This document shows positions 33,585-39,830 of a stretch of DNA of 39,877 nucleotides, piece after piece. The notes below the pieces were generated by a model that saw only the letters and a list, made by a program, of their open reading frames with translations, searched no databases and was not told the DNA's origin. Both the position numbers and the translations under genes were made by a program. Every line of letters starts with the position of its first letter. Positions within the stretch are counted from its first letter, which is position 1. Location of the stretch: contig JAFZIL010000056.1 in the NCBI GenBank assembly GCA_017554385.1, forward strand, positions 1-39,877, given 5' to 3'. The DNA comes from Prevotella sp. (lineage in GTDB: Bacteria; Bacteroidota; Bacteroidia; Bacteroidales; Bacteroidaceae).

Positions 33585-33745
33585 CTTTTTCTCGTAGAAA
33601 AGTGAATATTCAAAAGCATTTTTTGCCTTTTTTTCGAGGTAAAGCGAACATTCGATAGCTTTTTGCGCCATTTTCTCGAGGTAAAGTGAACAATCGATAG
33701 CATTATGCGTGATCTTCTCGAGATAAAGTGAGCCGACATTTTCAA
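33585..33745. repeat. 42-bp tandem repeat with 14-residue periodic open frame
   Basis: The motif around CTCG recurs at 33591, 33633, 33675 and 33717, exactly 42 bp apart, in degenerate copies (TTCTCGAGGTAAAGTGAAC type). On the minus strand an open frame (33563-33745, 60 residues from ATG) repeats a basic 14-residue unit of the form [HR]F[ITS]S[RK] ... L[SL]N[VI]. It may be a small repeat protein or only a repeat whose period happens to be a multiple of three. Confidence 0.75.
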
Positions 33746-33763
33746 CCGTGACTTATTGTATCG

Positions 33764-33829
33764 TTACAAATAGTCTGTAACGCTATTACAAATAGTCTGT
33801 AACGCTATTACAAATAGTCTGTAATGTCG
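33764..33829. repeat. Three 22-bp repeats each with a TTACA/TGTAA dyad
   Basis: TTACAAATAGTCTGTAA starts at 33764, 33786 and 33808, separated by CGCTA; period 22 bp. Each copy is an inverted repeat of five bases with a seven-base centre, and all lie on the same helical face (about two turns apart). Confidence 0.85.
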
Positions 33830-34041
33830 TTGAAGCAGTCCTTCGTGGCATCGAGACGAGGAACAAACCAGGTAGTATCCATTGGCCATCGTCTTAACAC
33901 CATTGAAGAAGAAATAGGAAGAAGTTCCTTGAGTCGCTTGCAAAGCAGATATAATAATGTGGATGGGGTGTGTCGGCGGCTATCGTTGAAAAGAATAATA
34001 AGGAATCCGAGTCATTATGTGATTGCCCGGTGTTTTCGAAA

Positions 34042-34074
34042 GCAGGCCGTCTGCACAATGTGTAGACGGCCTGC
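34042..34074 (-). terminator. Strong hairpin, probable terminator of the DUF3332 gene
   Basis: Arms 34042-34056 and 34060-34074 (GCAGGCCGTCTGCAC with GTGTAGACGGCCTGC) form a 15-bp stem with one G-T pair and a three-base loop. It lies 35 nt past the stop of the minus-strand lipoprotein gene. The T tract on the minus strand is short (TTTCG), so efficiency is uncertain. Confidence 0.55.
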
Positions 34075-34108
34075 ATCTATCGAAGTTTTGTGATTTCCGC
34101 TTGACGGC

Positions 34109-34660
34109 TTAGTTCATGGCAAAGTAGTTGCCATTGGTGGCAGCCATGCGTACCTGGTAGAGGCCTGCCTGGTCGGGAGTGACGGTGAGCTGCTTGTCTG
34201 CAACGGTGGTGGTGATGGTGCCGTCGGCATTGAAGCGGAAGAGCTCGCGAGTGACACCATTTTGGGTGAGCGACCAGATGTTCTGCTTCTTGTCATACTT
34301 GAACAGGCTTACCTCGCCGGTGGGCGACGTCACCTCGTAGCCGTCCTTCAGGGTCTTCACTGCATAGTAGCGACCGTCGCTGCCAAGTACCTGCTGGGTC
34401 TTTCCAACGTTGGCAGCCACAGGGTTCTCACCGCTCCAGAACTCGATAGTGTTGAGAACGAGGTAGTCGACGGTTAGGCAGATGCTTCCTACGAAGGGCA
34501 TGAGTACGAAGCCTACAACGGCGTTGACGAACTTGTTGTTCGACATCGTGCGCTGCCATTCTGCATAGTTGTTGAACAGACTGAAGGAACCGATGCAAGA
34601 GCTACAAAGCAGACTGCCCGAAAGAAGGCATACTGCAACTTTTAAACTGAGTTTTTTCAT
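34109..34660 (-). CDS. DUF3332 family lipoprotein
   Basis: This 183-residue protein has a lipoprotein signal (LLSGSLLCSSC with the Cys at about residue 22) and then SFSLFNNYAEWQRTMSNNKFVN, a membrane-embedded stretch VGFVLMPFVGSICLTVDYLVLN and a C-terminal beta-rich domain (GSDGRYYAVKTLKDGYEVTS). I recognise it as DUF3332, a Bacteroidota lipoprotein family of unknown role. The ATG at 34660 is used because the longer frame from 34849 has no lipobox near its start and crosses the promoter. It is divergent from pyrE. Confidence 0.85.
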   Translation of the reverse strand: MKKLSLKVAVCLLSGSLLCSSCIGSFSLFNNYAEWQRTMSNNKFVNAVVGFVLMPFVGSICLTVDYLVLNTIEFWSGENPVAANVGKTQQVLGSDGRYYAVKTLKDGYEVTSPTGEVSLFKYDKKQNIWSLTQNGVTRELFRFNADGTITTTVADKQLTVTPDQAGLYQVRMAATNGNYFAMN

Positions 34661-34691
34661 CTTTTTGATATTTAAATGGTTAAAATCGCGG

Positions 34692-34725
34692 CAAAAGTAA
34701 TTAAATAATTTGTATTGGCCGCAAA
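34692..34725 (-). promoter_or_regulatory. Promoter of the DUF3332 gene
   Basis: On the minus strand TTTG (34722-34725), a 22-nt spacer and TACTTTTG (34692-34699) precede the ATG at 34660. Confidence 0.65.
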
Positions 34726-34743
34726 AAAGCGAAGTTTTTTGAT

Positions 34744-34751
34744 TATCTTTG
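34744..34751 (+). promoter_or_regulatory. -7 box of pyrE
   Basis: TATCTTTG lies 30 nt upstream of the pyrE ATG. A -33 TTTG at the right spacing is not seen; it is divergent to the DUF3332 promoter. Confidence 0.6.
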
Positions 34752-34781
34752 CACGCAGAATTTACATTATTAAGAAAAGTT

Positions 34782-35414
34782 ATGAGTACAACAAGCAAGA
34801 TTTTCGCTTCGCGCCTACTTGAGGTGAAAGCTATCAAGCTGCAGCCCAAGGATCCGTTTACCTGGGCTTCTGGCTGGAAGTCGCCCTTCTATTGTGACAA
34901 TCGCAAGACCCTGTCGTTTCCCCGTCTTCGTTCGTTTGTGAAGTTGGAACTGTGTCATCTGATACAGGAAGCGTTTCCCGAGGCAGAAGCCGTGGCAGGC
35001 GTAGCCACAGGTGCCATTGCACAGGGTGCGTTGGTAGCTGAGGAGCTGGGACTGCCTTTCTGCTATGTGCGTTCGAAAGCAAAGGACCACGGCATGCAGA
35101 ACCTGATTGAGGGTGAGGTGGCACGTGGCGCGAAGGTTGTAGTCGTGGAGGATCTGATTTCCACCGGAGGGTCTTCGCTGAAGGCTGTCGAGGCGTTGCG
35201 CGAGGCTGGCGTCGAGGTGATAGGTATGGTGGCTTCGTACACCTACGGTTTCCCTGTTGCTGAGGAGGCCTTCCGTCAGGCAGGCGTACGTCTGCTGACG
35301 CTTACCGACTACGAGGCTGTGGTCGAGCAGGCCGTGGCCACAGGCTATATCAAGGAAGAGGACAAGGCGGTACTGGCCGAATGGCGTCAGTCGCCCAGCA
35401 CCTGGCAAGGATAA
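34782..35414 (+). CDS. pyrE: Orotate phosphoribosyltransferase
   Basis: PyrE converts orotate and PRPP to OMP in pyrimidine synthesis. The 210-residue protein has the PRPP-binding VVVVEDLISTGGSS (residues 119-132) and the substrate loop YVRSKAKDHGMQNLIEG. Both residues KAKDHG and the FTWASGWKSPFY entry are typical. ATG 34782 is chosen because the frame's earlier ATG (34749) lies in the promoter. The gene is followed by an SRPBCC gene and argH, all on the same strand; pyrE-SRPBCC-argH is a recurring neighbourhood in Bacteroidales. Confidence 0.95.
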   Translation: MSTTSKIFASRLLEVKAIKLQPKDPFTWASGWKSPFYCDNRKTLSFPRLRSFVKLELCHLIQEAFPEAEAVAGVATGAIAQGALVAEELGLPFCYVRSKAKDHGMQNLIEGEVARGAKVVVVEDLISTGGSSLKAVEALREAGVEVIGMVASYTYGFPVAEEAFRQAGVRLLTLTDYEAVVEQAVATGYIKEEDKAVLAEWRQSPSTWQG

Positions 35415-35430
35415 ACAGGATGATCAATGC

Positions 35431-35458
35431 ATTTCATATTTCTCATTTCTAATTAAAG
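35431..35458. repeat. ATTTCNN heptamer repeat between pyrE and the SRPBCC gene
   Basis: ATTTCAT, ATTTCTC and ATTTCTA are adjacent, followed by the divergent ATTAAAG. The unit matches the one in the GH3-like gene at 569-596. Confidence 0.6.
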
Positions 35459-35467
35459 ACTAAGGTT

Positions 35468-35881
35468 ATGGCAAAATTTGAAAGCAGCATTAAGCAGGTG
35501 CCTTATGCACAGGAGGCAGTCTATCGCAATATCAGTGACCTGCGCAATCTGGAGCGGGTACGTGACCGCGTGCCCGAGGACAAGCTGGAGAGCTTTTCGT
35601 TCGATGAGGACACCGTCTCGGTGAGCGTGCCCCCTGTGGGAAAGATTACCTTGCGTATCATCGATCGTGAGGAGCCGAAGTGCGTGAAGTTCGAGAGTGT
35701 GGAGTCGCCCATCTCGTTCAACCTCTGGATACAGGTGCTCCCTGTGACGCAGGAGTCGTCGAAGATGAAGGTGACGGTGAAGGCCGACATTCCCCTGATG
35801 CTACGCGGTATGGTCAGCGGTCCGTTGCAGGATGGCGTGGAAAAGATTGCCGACGCACTGGCTATGGTGCCGTATGTGTAA
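35468..35881 (+). CDS. SRPBCC / START-like family protein
   Basis: This 137-residue protein begins FESSIKQVPYAQEAVYRNISDL and continues with the beta-strand pattern of the SRPBCC (START-like) fold, ending with the long C-terminal helix LQDGVEKIADALAMVPY. Such folds bind hydrophobic ligands, but no ligand can be named. Spacing to argH is 28 nt, so cotranscription with pyrE and argH is likely. Confidence 0.78.
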   Translation: MAKFESSIKQVPYAQEAVYRNISDLRNLERVRDRVPEDKLESFSFDEDTVSVSVPPVGKITLRIIDREEPKCVKFESVESPISFNLWIQVLPVTQESSKMKVTVKADIPLMLRGMVSGPLQDGVEKIADALAMVPYV

Positions 35882-35909
35882 GGGATAAAGGATAAGGGAA
35901 TCATTTGTT

Positions 35910-37244
35910 ATGAAACTGTGGGAAAAAGACTTTGAGATAAACAGTGAGATAGAACGGTTCACTGTGGGTCGTGACCGCGAGATGGACCTCTATCTCGCCC
36001 CCTACGACGTGCTGGGCTCTATGGCCCATATTACCATGCTGGAAAGCATCGGTCTGTTAGGTAAGGACGAGCTGCCCGTGCTGCTACGCGAGCTGCGTAG
36101 CATCTACGAGCAGACACAGCGCGGAGAGTTCGAGATAGAAGAGGGCATCGAGGACGTGCATTCGCAGGTGGAGCTGATGCTCACCCGTCGACTGGGTGAC
36201 ATGGGTAAGAAGATCCATTCGGGACGTTCGCGCAACGACCAGGTGCTCGTGGATCTGAAGCTTTTTACGCGTGCGAAGATCAGAGAGGTGGCTGAGGCCG
36301 TGAAGGACCTCTTCGACCAGCTCATCGCAAAGAGCAACCAGTACAAGGACGTGCTGATGCCGGGTTACACCCACCTGCAGGTGGCTATGCCCTCGTCGTT
36401 CGGACTGTGGTTGGGTGCCTATGCCGAGAGCCTTGCCGACGACATGCTCTTCCTTCAGGCCGCCTGGCGCATGACCAACCGCAATCCTCTCGGCTCGGCT
36501 GCCGGCTATGGATCGTCGTTCCCCCTGAACCGTCAGATGACCACAGACCTGTTGGGCTTCGACTCGATGGACTATAACGTGGTCTATGCCCAGATGGGGC
36601 GCGGCAAGATGGAGCGCAACGTGGCGTTTGCCATTGCGACCATCGCCGGTACGATGGCGAAGTTGGCGATGGACGCTTGTCTGTTTAACTCGCAGAACTT
36701 CTCGTTTGTGAAGCTTCCGAAGGAATGCACCACCGGTTCGTCGATCATGCCCCACAAGAAAAACCCCGACGTCTTCGAGCTGATCAGGTCGAAGTCGAAC
36801 AAGCTTCAGGGACTGCCCCAGCAGATCACGTTGATGATGAACAACCTGCCGGTGGGCTATTTCCGCGACCTGCAGATTATCAAGGAGGTGTTCCTGCCTG
36901 CCTTTGACGAGTTGCTCGACTGTCTGAAGATGACGGCATATATTATTAATAAGGTGGAAGTGAACGAGCACCTGCTCGACAACCCGATGTACGACCCGAT
37001 GTTCTCTGTCGAGGAGGTGAACAGGTTGGCGGCTGCCGGCATGCCCTTCCGCGATGCCTATAAGAAGGTGGGCCTCGACATCGAGGCAGGCCGCTTCACG
37101 CCTGACAAGCATATCCACCACACCCACGAGGGTAGCATCGGCAACCTCTGTAACGACCGCATCGAGGCACTCATGCAGAGTGTGTTTGAAGGTTTTGCCT
37201 TCGAACGCGTCAGCGAGGCCGAGAAAAAACTGCTTGAAGTGTAA
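35910..37244 (+). CDS. argH: Argininosuccinate lyase
   Basis: ArgH splits argininosuccinate into arginine and fumarate, the last step of arginine synthesis. The 444-residue protein carries the fumarase/aspartase superfamily signature GSSIMPHKKNP (about residue 275), HSGRSRNDQV (about 104-113) and TPLQVAMP-like GYTHLQVAMPSS. The catalytic Ser and His regions are intact. It lies downstream of pyrE and the SRPBCC gene. Confidence 0.96.
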   Translation: MKLWEKDFEINSEIERFTVGRDREMDLYLAPYDVLGSMAHITMLESIGLLGKDELPVLLRELRSIYEQTQRGEFEIEEGIEDVHSQVELMLTRRLGDMGKKIHSGRSRNDQVLVDLKLFTRAKIREVAEAVKDLFDQLIAKSNQYKDVLMPGYTHLQVAMPSSFGLWLGAYAESLADDMLFLQAAWRMTNRNPLGSAAGYGSSFPLNRQMTTDLLGFDSMDYNVVYAQMGRGKMERNVAFAIATIAGTMAKLAMDACLFNSQNFSFVKLPKECTTGSSIMPHKKNPDVFELIRSKSNKLQGLPQQITLMMNNLPVGYFRDLQIIKEVFLPAFDELLDCLKMTAYIINKVEVNEHLLDNPMYDPMFSVEEVNRLAAAGMPFRDAYKKVGLDIEAGRFTPDKHIHHTHEGSIGNLCNDRIEALMQSVFEGFAFERVSEAEKKLLEV

Positions 37245-37259
37245 TTTGACTTGAAAGGA

Positions 37260-37847
37260 ATGCATTTGCCCATATTGAAAGAAAGAGGAATCATAAGCAT
37301 CATCGGCTTCGTTTCTCTTCTTTTCGCATCCTGTAGTGCAGAGCAGCAGTACAGTACGCAGTATCCTTGCAGCTTCGTCTACTATGCCAGTAACCATCCG
37401 AACAGTGCACTGACGCTGACCGTGGGCAATGCAGGACAGTTCTGTATCGTGCAGCCCAAGCTGGTGGGGGGTGTCACCCATCTGATAATGACCCCCAACT
37501 ATGGTAGCTGGACGGAGGAACAGACCGATGTGGCCATGCTCACAGCCATAGAAAACGACCGGTTGACCTATGATCGTATGGGCGCGAACAGGCGACTGAT
37601 TATCGGACAGTCGAACTTCAACGGACTGAAAGCCTTTGACGGACAGTGTCCCAGTTGTCTGGAGACCAGCTCTTCGCCCAACCGTCCGTTGACGTGGACC
37701 GACAAGGGACAGATGCTGCATTGCCAGAAATGCAACATGAAGTTCAACCCGAATGCCGACGGAGTGGCTGTCAGCGGCAGCGAATCGAAGCGGCTGATAG
37801 AGTACCGGATAGATTTTAACGGCGAAAAAATATACGTCCATAATTGA
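37260..37847 (+). CDS. Putative lipoprotein with two CxxC motifs
   Basis: This roughly 195-residue protein has a lipoprotein signal (IISIIGFVSLLFASC, Cys at about residue 25) and two CxxC pairs, CPSC (130-133) and CQKC (155-158), suggesting a zinc-ribbon-like or redox site in an exported protein. The stretch QPKLVGGVTHLIMTPNYGSWTEEQTDVAMLTA is hydrophilic. I do not recognise a named family. ATG 37260 is chosen; a TTG at 37251 would add three residues. It starts 15 nt after argH. Confidence 0.7.
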   Translation: MHLPILKERGIISIIGFVSLLFASCSAEQQYSTQYPCSFVYYASNHPNSALTLTVGNAGQFCIVQPKLVGGVTHLIMTPNYGSWTEEQTDVAMLTAIENDRLTYDRMGANRRLIIGQSNFNGLKAFDGQCPSCLETSSSPNRPLTWTDKGQMLHCQKCNMKFNPNADGVAVSGSESKRLIEYRIDFNGEKIYVHN

Positions 37848-37871
37848 TTCGCAGAAAAAACTGCCAAATCG

Positions 37872-37903
37872 TTTGGCTATTTCGAAAAAACACCTTACCT
37901 TTG
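37872..37903 (+). promoter_or_regulatory. Promoter of tRNA-Leu
   Basis: TTTG (37872-37875), a 20-nt spacer and TACCTTTG (37896-37903) end 15 nt before the tRNA. Confidence 0.75.
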
Positions 37904-37918
37904 CATCCGCTAAGAAGA

Positions 37919-38003
37919 GCCGCGATGGTGGAATGGTAGACACGAGGGACTTAAAATCCCTTGACCAGGAATGGTTGTGCGGGTTCGAGTCCCGCTCGCG
38001 GCA
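37919..38003 (+). tRNA. tRNA-Leu (TAA)
   Basis: The 85-nt class II tRNA has acceptor GCCGCGA with TCGCGGC, anticodon loop CTTAAAA (anticodon TAA at 37952-37954), a long variable arm (TGACCAGGAATGGTTGT) and T-arm GCGGG-TTCGAGT-CCCGC. The CCA is not encoded. A 10-bp palindrome lies 3 nt downstream. Confidence 0.95.
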
Positions 38004-38006
38004 CCT

Positions 38007-38034
38007 GTTTTCACGCAAAGTTAAGCGTGAAAAC
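38007..38034. other. Perfect 10-bp palindrome after tRNA-Leu
   Basis: GTTTTCACGC, eight bases, GCGTGAAAAC. On the plus strand no T tract follows, so it is not a typical terminator; it may help end tRNA processing or transcription. Confidence 0.5.
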
Positions 38035-38053
38035 GATAAAATTTGCATAAAAG

Positions 38054-38085
38054 CTTGGTAGTTTGGTAAATAAGTTGTAATTTTG
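38054..38085 (+). promoter_or_regulatory. Promoter of rpsU
   Basis: CTTG (38054-38057, near TTTG), a 20-nt spacer and TAATTTTG (38078-38085) predict a leader of about 70 nt. An 8-bp hairpin with one G-T pair, CGTGTGGC-TAT-GCCACGCG (38097-38115), lies near the start of the leader. No Shine-Dalgarno sequence is seen before rpsU. Confidence 0.65.
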
Positions 38086-38162
38086 CAGCCGCATTTCGTG
38101 TGGCTATGCCACGCGCATGCACTAATGTCTAACAATTTCAAAATAATTAAAATCAAAAAACA

Positions 38163-38354
38163 ATGATTATTGTACCCGTAAAAGAAGGCGAGAACATCGA
38201 AAAGGCCCTCAAGAAGTTCAAGAGAAAGTATGAAAAGACTGGTGTCGTGAAAGAGCTGCGTCGTCGTCAGCAGTTTGACAAGCCGTCTGTTCTGAAGCGC
38301 CTGAAGATGGAGCATGCCATCTACGTACAGCAGCTGCGCACTGCCGAGGAATAA
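38163..38354 (+). CDS. rpsU: 30S ribosomal protein bS21
   Basis: This 63-residue basic protein, starting MIIVPVKEGENIEKALKKFK and containing GVVKELRRRQQFDKPS, is bS21. In Bacteroidota ribosomes, work on Flavobacterium showed bS21 with bS18 and bS6 covering the 3' end of 16S rRNA, so that Shine-Dalgarno pairing is blocked. The stop codon overlaps a hairpin with a UUCG tetraloop (38354-38373). The xer recombinase gene follows after 74 nt. Confidence 0.96.
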   Translation: MIIVPVKEGENIEKALKKFKRKYEKTGVVKELRRRQQFDKPSVLKRLKMEHAIYVQQLRTAEE

Positions 38355-38373
38355 AATTTTCTTCGGAAAATTT
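38354..38373 (+). terminator. cUUCGg tetraloop hairpin at the rpsU stop
   Basis: AAATTTTC-TTCG-GAAAATTT is a perfect 8-bp stem closed by a C-G pair around TTCG, starting at the last base of the rpsU stop codon. It is AT-rich below the loop and is followed only by TTTGG..., so it may be an RNA-stability element or attenuator rather than a full terminator. Confidence 0.45.
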
Positions 38374-38428
38374 GGTAGTTTCATAAAATTTCCGTAAATT
38401 CGTGCCATCAAATCGTTAATAACGGTCT

Positions 38429-39316
38429 ATGGCAAATATCATTGGCCTGTTTATCAGCTATTTGCGCTTTGAGCGCAACCGCAGTGAACTGACGGTAAAA
38501 AGATATGAGCGCAGCCTGCGCGACTTCGAAACCTTTTTCACTGAGAAAGACAGCAGTCTGTCATGGTCGGCAGTGGATGCCGACATCATCCGAGAGTGGA
38601 TGGAAAAAATGATGGATAAAGGTAACAAGGCCACTTCGGTCAATGCAGACCTGTCGGCGGTGCGTTCGTTGTTCCGTTTCGCACTCTCGCGCAAGCTGAT
38701 TGATTGTGATCCCGCCCGTCTGGTGACAGGGCCCAAAAAGCAGAAAACGCTACCCCAGTTCGTAAAGGAACGGGAGATGGACGAGCTGCTCGATGGCAAG
38801 GAATGGGGTGATGATTATAATAATGTACGTGCGCGTACCATTATATTATTACTCTACGAAACGGGATTGCGACGCAGCGAGCTGACTGGACTCAACGACA
38901 ACGATGTTGATTTCGTGTCGCGACAGGTCAGGGTGACTGGTAAAAGACGCAAGCAGCGCATCGTTCCTTTTGGGGATGAGCTCGAGAAAGCACTGAGACA
39001 ATACATCGAGGTGCGCGATAAAACCATCGAGCGACAGTGTGATGCACTCTTCCTGACAGAAAAGGGACAGCGGATTAGTGGAGAAAAGGTCTACTCCATC
39101 GTGAAGGAAAACCTAACGTTCGCCACCTCGCTGAAGAAACGTTCGCCACACGTCCTGCGTCACTCCTTTGCAACGGCCCTGCTCAACCACGATGCCGGAC
39201 TCGAGAATGTCAGGTTGTTGCTGGGACATGAAAGCATAGAGACAACAGAGATCTATACACATGCCACATTCGAGCAGATGAAACGAGTTTACAAAGATGC
39301 CCATCCAAGGGGCTGA
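38429..39316 (+). CDS. Tyrosine recombinase, XerC/XerD-type
   Basis: This 295-residue recombinase has the SAM-like N-terminal domain (residues about 3-90) and the catalytic domain with R148 (TGLRRSEL), K172 (GKRRK), H241 and R244 (HVLRH), H267 (GHES) and Y276 (EIYTHAT). All six catalytic positions are present. The length, position between rpsU and hpf, and lack of mobile-element genes suggest the housekeeping chromosome-dimer recombinase (XerC or XerD; I cannot tell which) rather than a phage integrase. The hpf gene starts 38 nt downstream. Confidence 0.92.
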   Translation: MANIIGLFISYLRFERNRSELTVKRYERSLRDFETFFTEKDSSLSWSAVDADIIREWMEKMMDKGNKATSVNADLSAVRSLFRFALSRKLIDCDPARLVTGPKKQKTLPQFVKEREMDELLDGKEWGDDYNNVRARTIILLLYETGLRRSELTGLNDNDVDFVSRQVRVTGKRRKQRIVPFGDELEKALRQYIEVRDKTIERQCDALFLTEKGQRISGEKVYSIVKENLTFATSLKKRSPHVLRHSFATALLNHDAGLENVRLLLGHESIETTEIYTHATFEQMKRVYKDAHPRG

Positions 39317-39343
39317 CCTTTATAGTTTAACTTTTAAAAAAAC

Positions 39344-39350
39344 AGGAGGT
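39344..39350 (+). promoter_or_regulatory. Perfect Shine-Dalgarno (AGGAGGT) of hpf
   Basis: AGGAGGT ends 4 nt before the hpf ATG at 39355 (5 nt from GGAGG to ATG). It is fully complementary to the anti-SD. None of the other starts in the window that I inspected has anything comparable. Confidence 0.85.
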
Positions 39351-39354
39351 AACT

Positions 39355-39654
39355 ATGGAAATTAAGATTCAGTCGATTCATTTCGACGCTACCGAGAAAT
39401 TAGAGGCGTTCATCGAGAAGAAGGTCGCCAAGTTAGAAAAGTCGTACGAAGATATTCAGAAAGTAGAGGTGCAATTGAAAGTCGTCAAGCCCGCTACAGC
39501 TCAAAATAAGGAAACGAGCCTGTCGGTGGCGGTGCCTGGAAACACACTTCATGTAGAGAAGGTGAGCGACACGTTTGAAGAAGGAATAGATCTTTGCGTT
39601 GACTCAATGAGGGTGCAACTGCAGAAATTCAAGGAAAAATTGAGAAATTACTAA
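39355..39654 (+). CDS. hpf: Ribosome hibernation-promoting factor (short HPF/YfiA type)
   Basis: HPF binds the 30S subunit in stationary phase and inactivates ribosomes. This 99-residue protein reads MEIKIQSIHFDATEKLEAFI and KLEKSYEDIQKVEVQLKV, the beta-alpha-beta fold of the sigma-54 modulation/S30EA family. It lacks the long C-terminal dimerisation domain. It is the last gene of rpsU-xer-hpf and carries the only clear Shine-Dalgarno sequence seen here. tRNA-Thr follows after 102 nt with its own promoter. Confidence 0.95.
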   Translation: MEIKIQSIHFDATEKLEAFIEKKVAKLEKSYEDIQKVEVQLKVVKPATAQNKETSLSVAVPGNTLHVEKVSDTFEEGIDLCVDSMRVQLQKFKEKLRNY

Positions 39655-39672
39655 AAAAAAAACGAGAAAAGT

Positions 39673-39703
39673 TTTGGTAATTCAAAAATAAGTAGTAACT
39701 TTG
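39673..39703 (+). promoter_or_regulatory. Promoter of the tRNA-Thr (tuf-region) transcript
   Basis: TTTG (39673-39676), a 19-nt spacer and TAACTTTG (39696-39703). It probably drives tRNA-Thr and further tRNA and tuf genes beyond the window. Confidence 0.75.
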
Positions 39704-39756
39704 CAGCCGTTTTCCAACAGGTCGTAAATCTGAAACGAGAGCGGCTGCTTAGAAAA

Positions 39757-39830
39757 GCCTCTTTAGCTCAGTTGGCCAGAGCACGTGATTTGTAATCTCG
39801 GGGTCGTTGGTTCGAATCCGACAAGAGGCT
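39757..39830 (+). tRNA. tRNA-Thr (TGT)
   Basis: Acceptor GCCTCTT pairs with AAGAGGC; D-arm GCTC/GAGC; anticodon loop TTTGTAA with anticodon TGT at 39791-39793; T-arm GTTGG-TTCGAAT-CCGAC. One T-T mismatch is present in the anticodon stem. No CCA is encoded. In Bacteroidota this tRNA commonly precedes further tRNAs and tuf. Confidence 0.95.

Larger units (their letters stand above)
33229..34108. other. AT-rich gene desert downstream of tRNA-Arg
   Basis: About 880 bp without a convincing gene. On the minus strand the frame from about 33469 to 33229 is open and reads like degraded coding sequence (IISAIVERRGKREDKNL, then YHQQLLERGTYWVTGKL), but it has no good start and no recognised family. From 33540 two tandem-repeat arrays follow, then a hairpin at 34042-34074. 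An island or prophage remnant beside a tRNA gene would look like this, but no integrase or attachment duplication is visible. Confidence 0.5.

Noticed and set aside
33824-34093. 89-codon plus-strand open frame
   Set aside because: It begins in the 22-bp repeats and ends in the hairpin at 34042-34074; no family resemblance, no promoter box and no codon pattern like the neighbours.
36084-38411. Long open frame (775 codons) on the minus strand
   Set aside because: It lies antisense to argH, the lipoprotein gene, tRNA-Leu and rpsU. Its translation has no domain character and is rich in His/Val/Leu as expected for the reverse of G/C-rich coding DNA.
38429-39316. Phage or integrative-element integrase
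   Set aside because: The gene sits between rpsU and hpf in the conserved housekeeping order and there are no excision, mobilisation or attachment-site signals.
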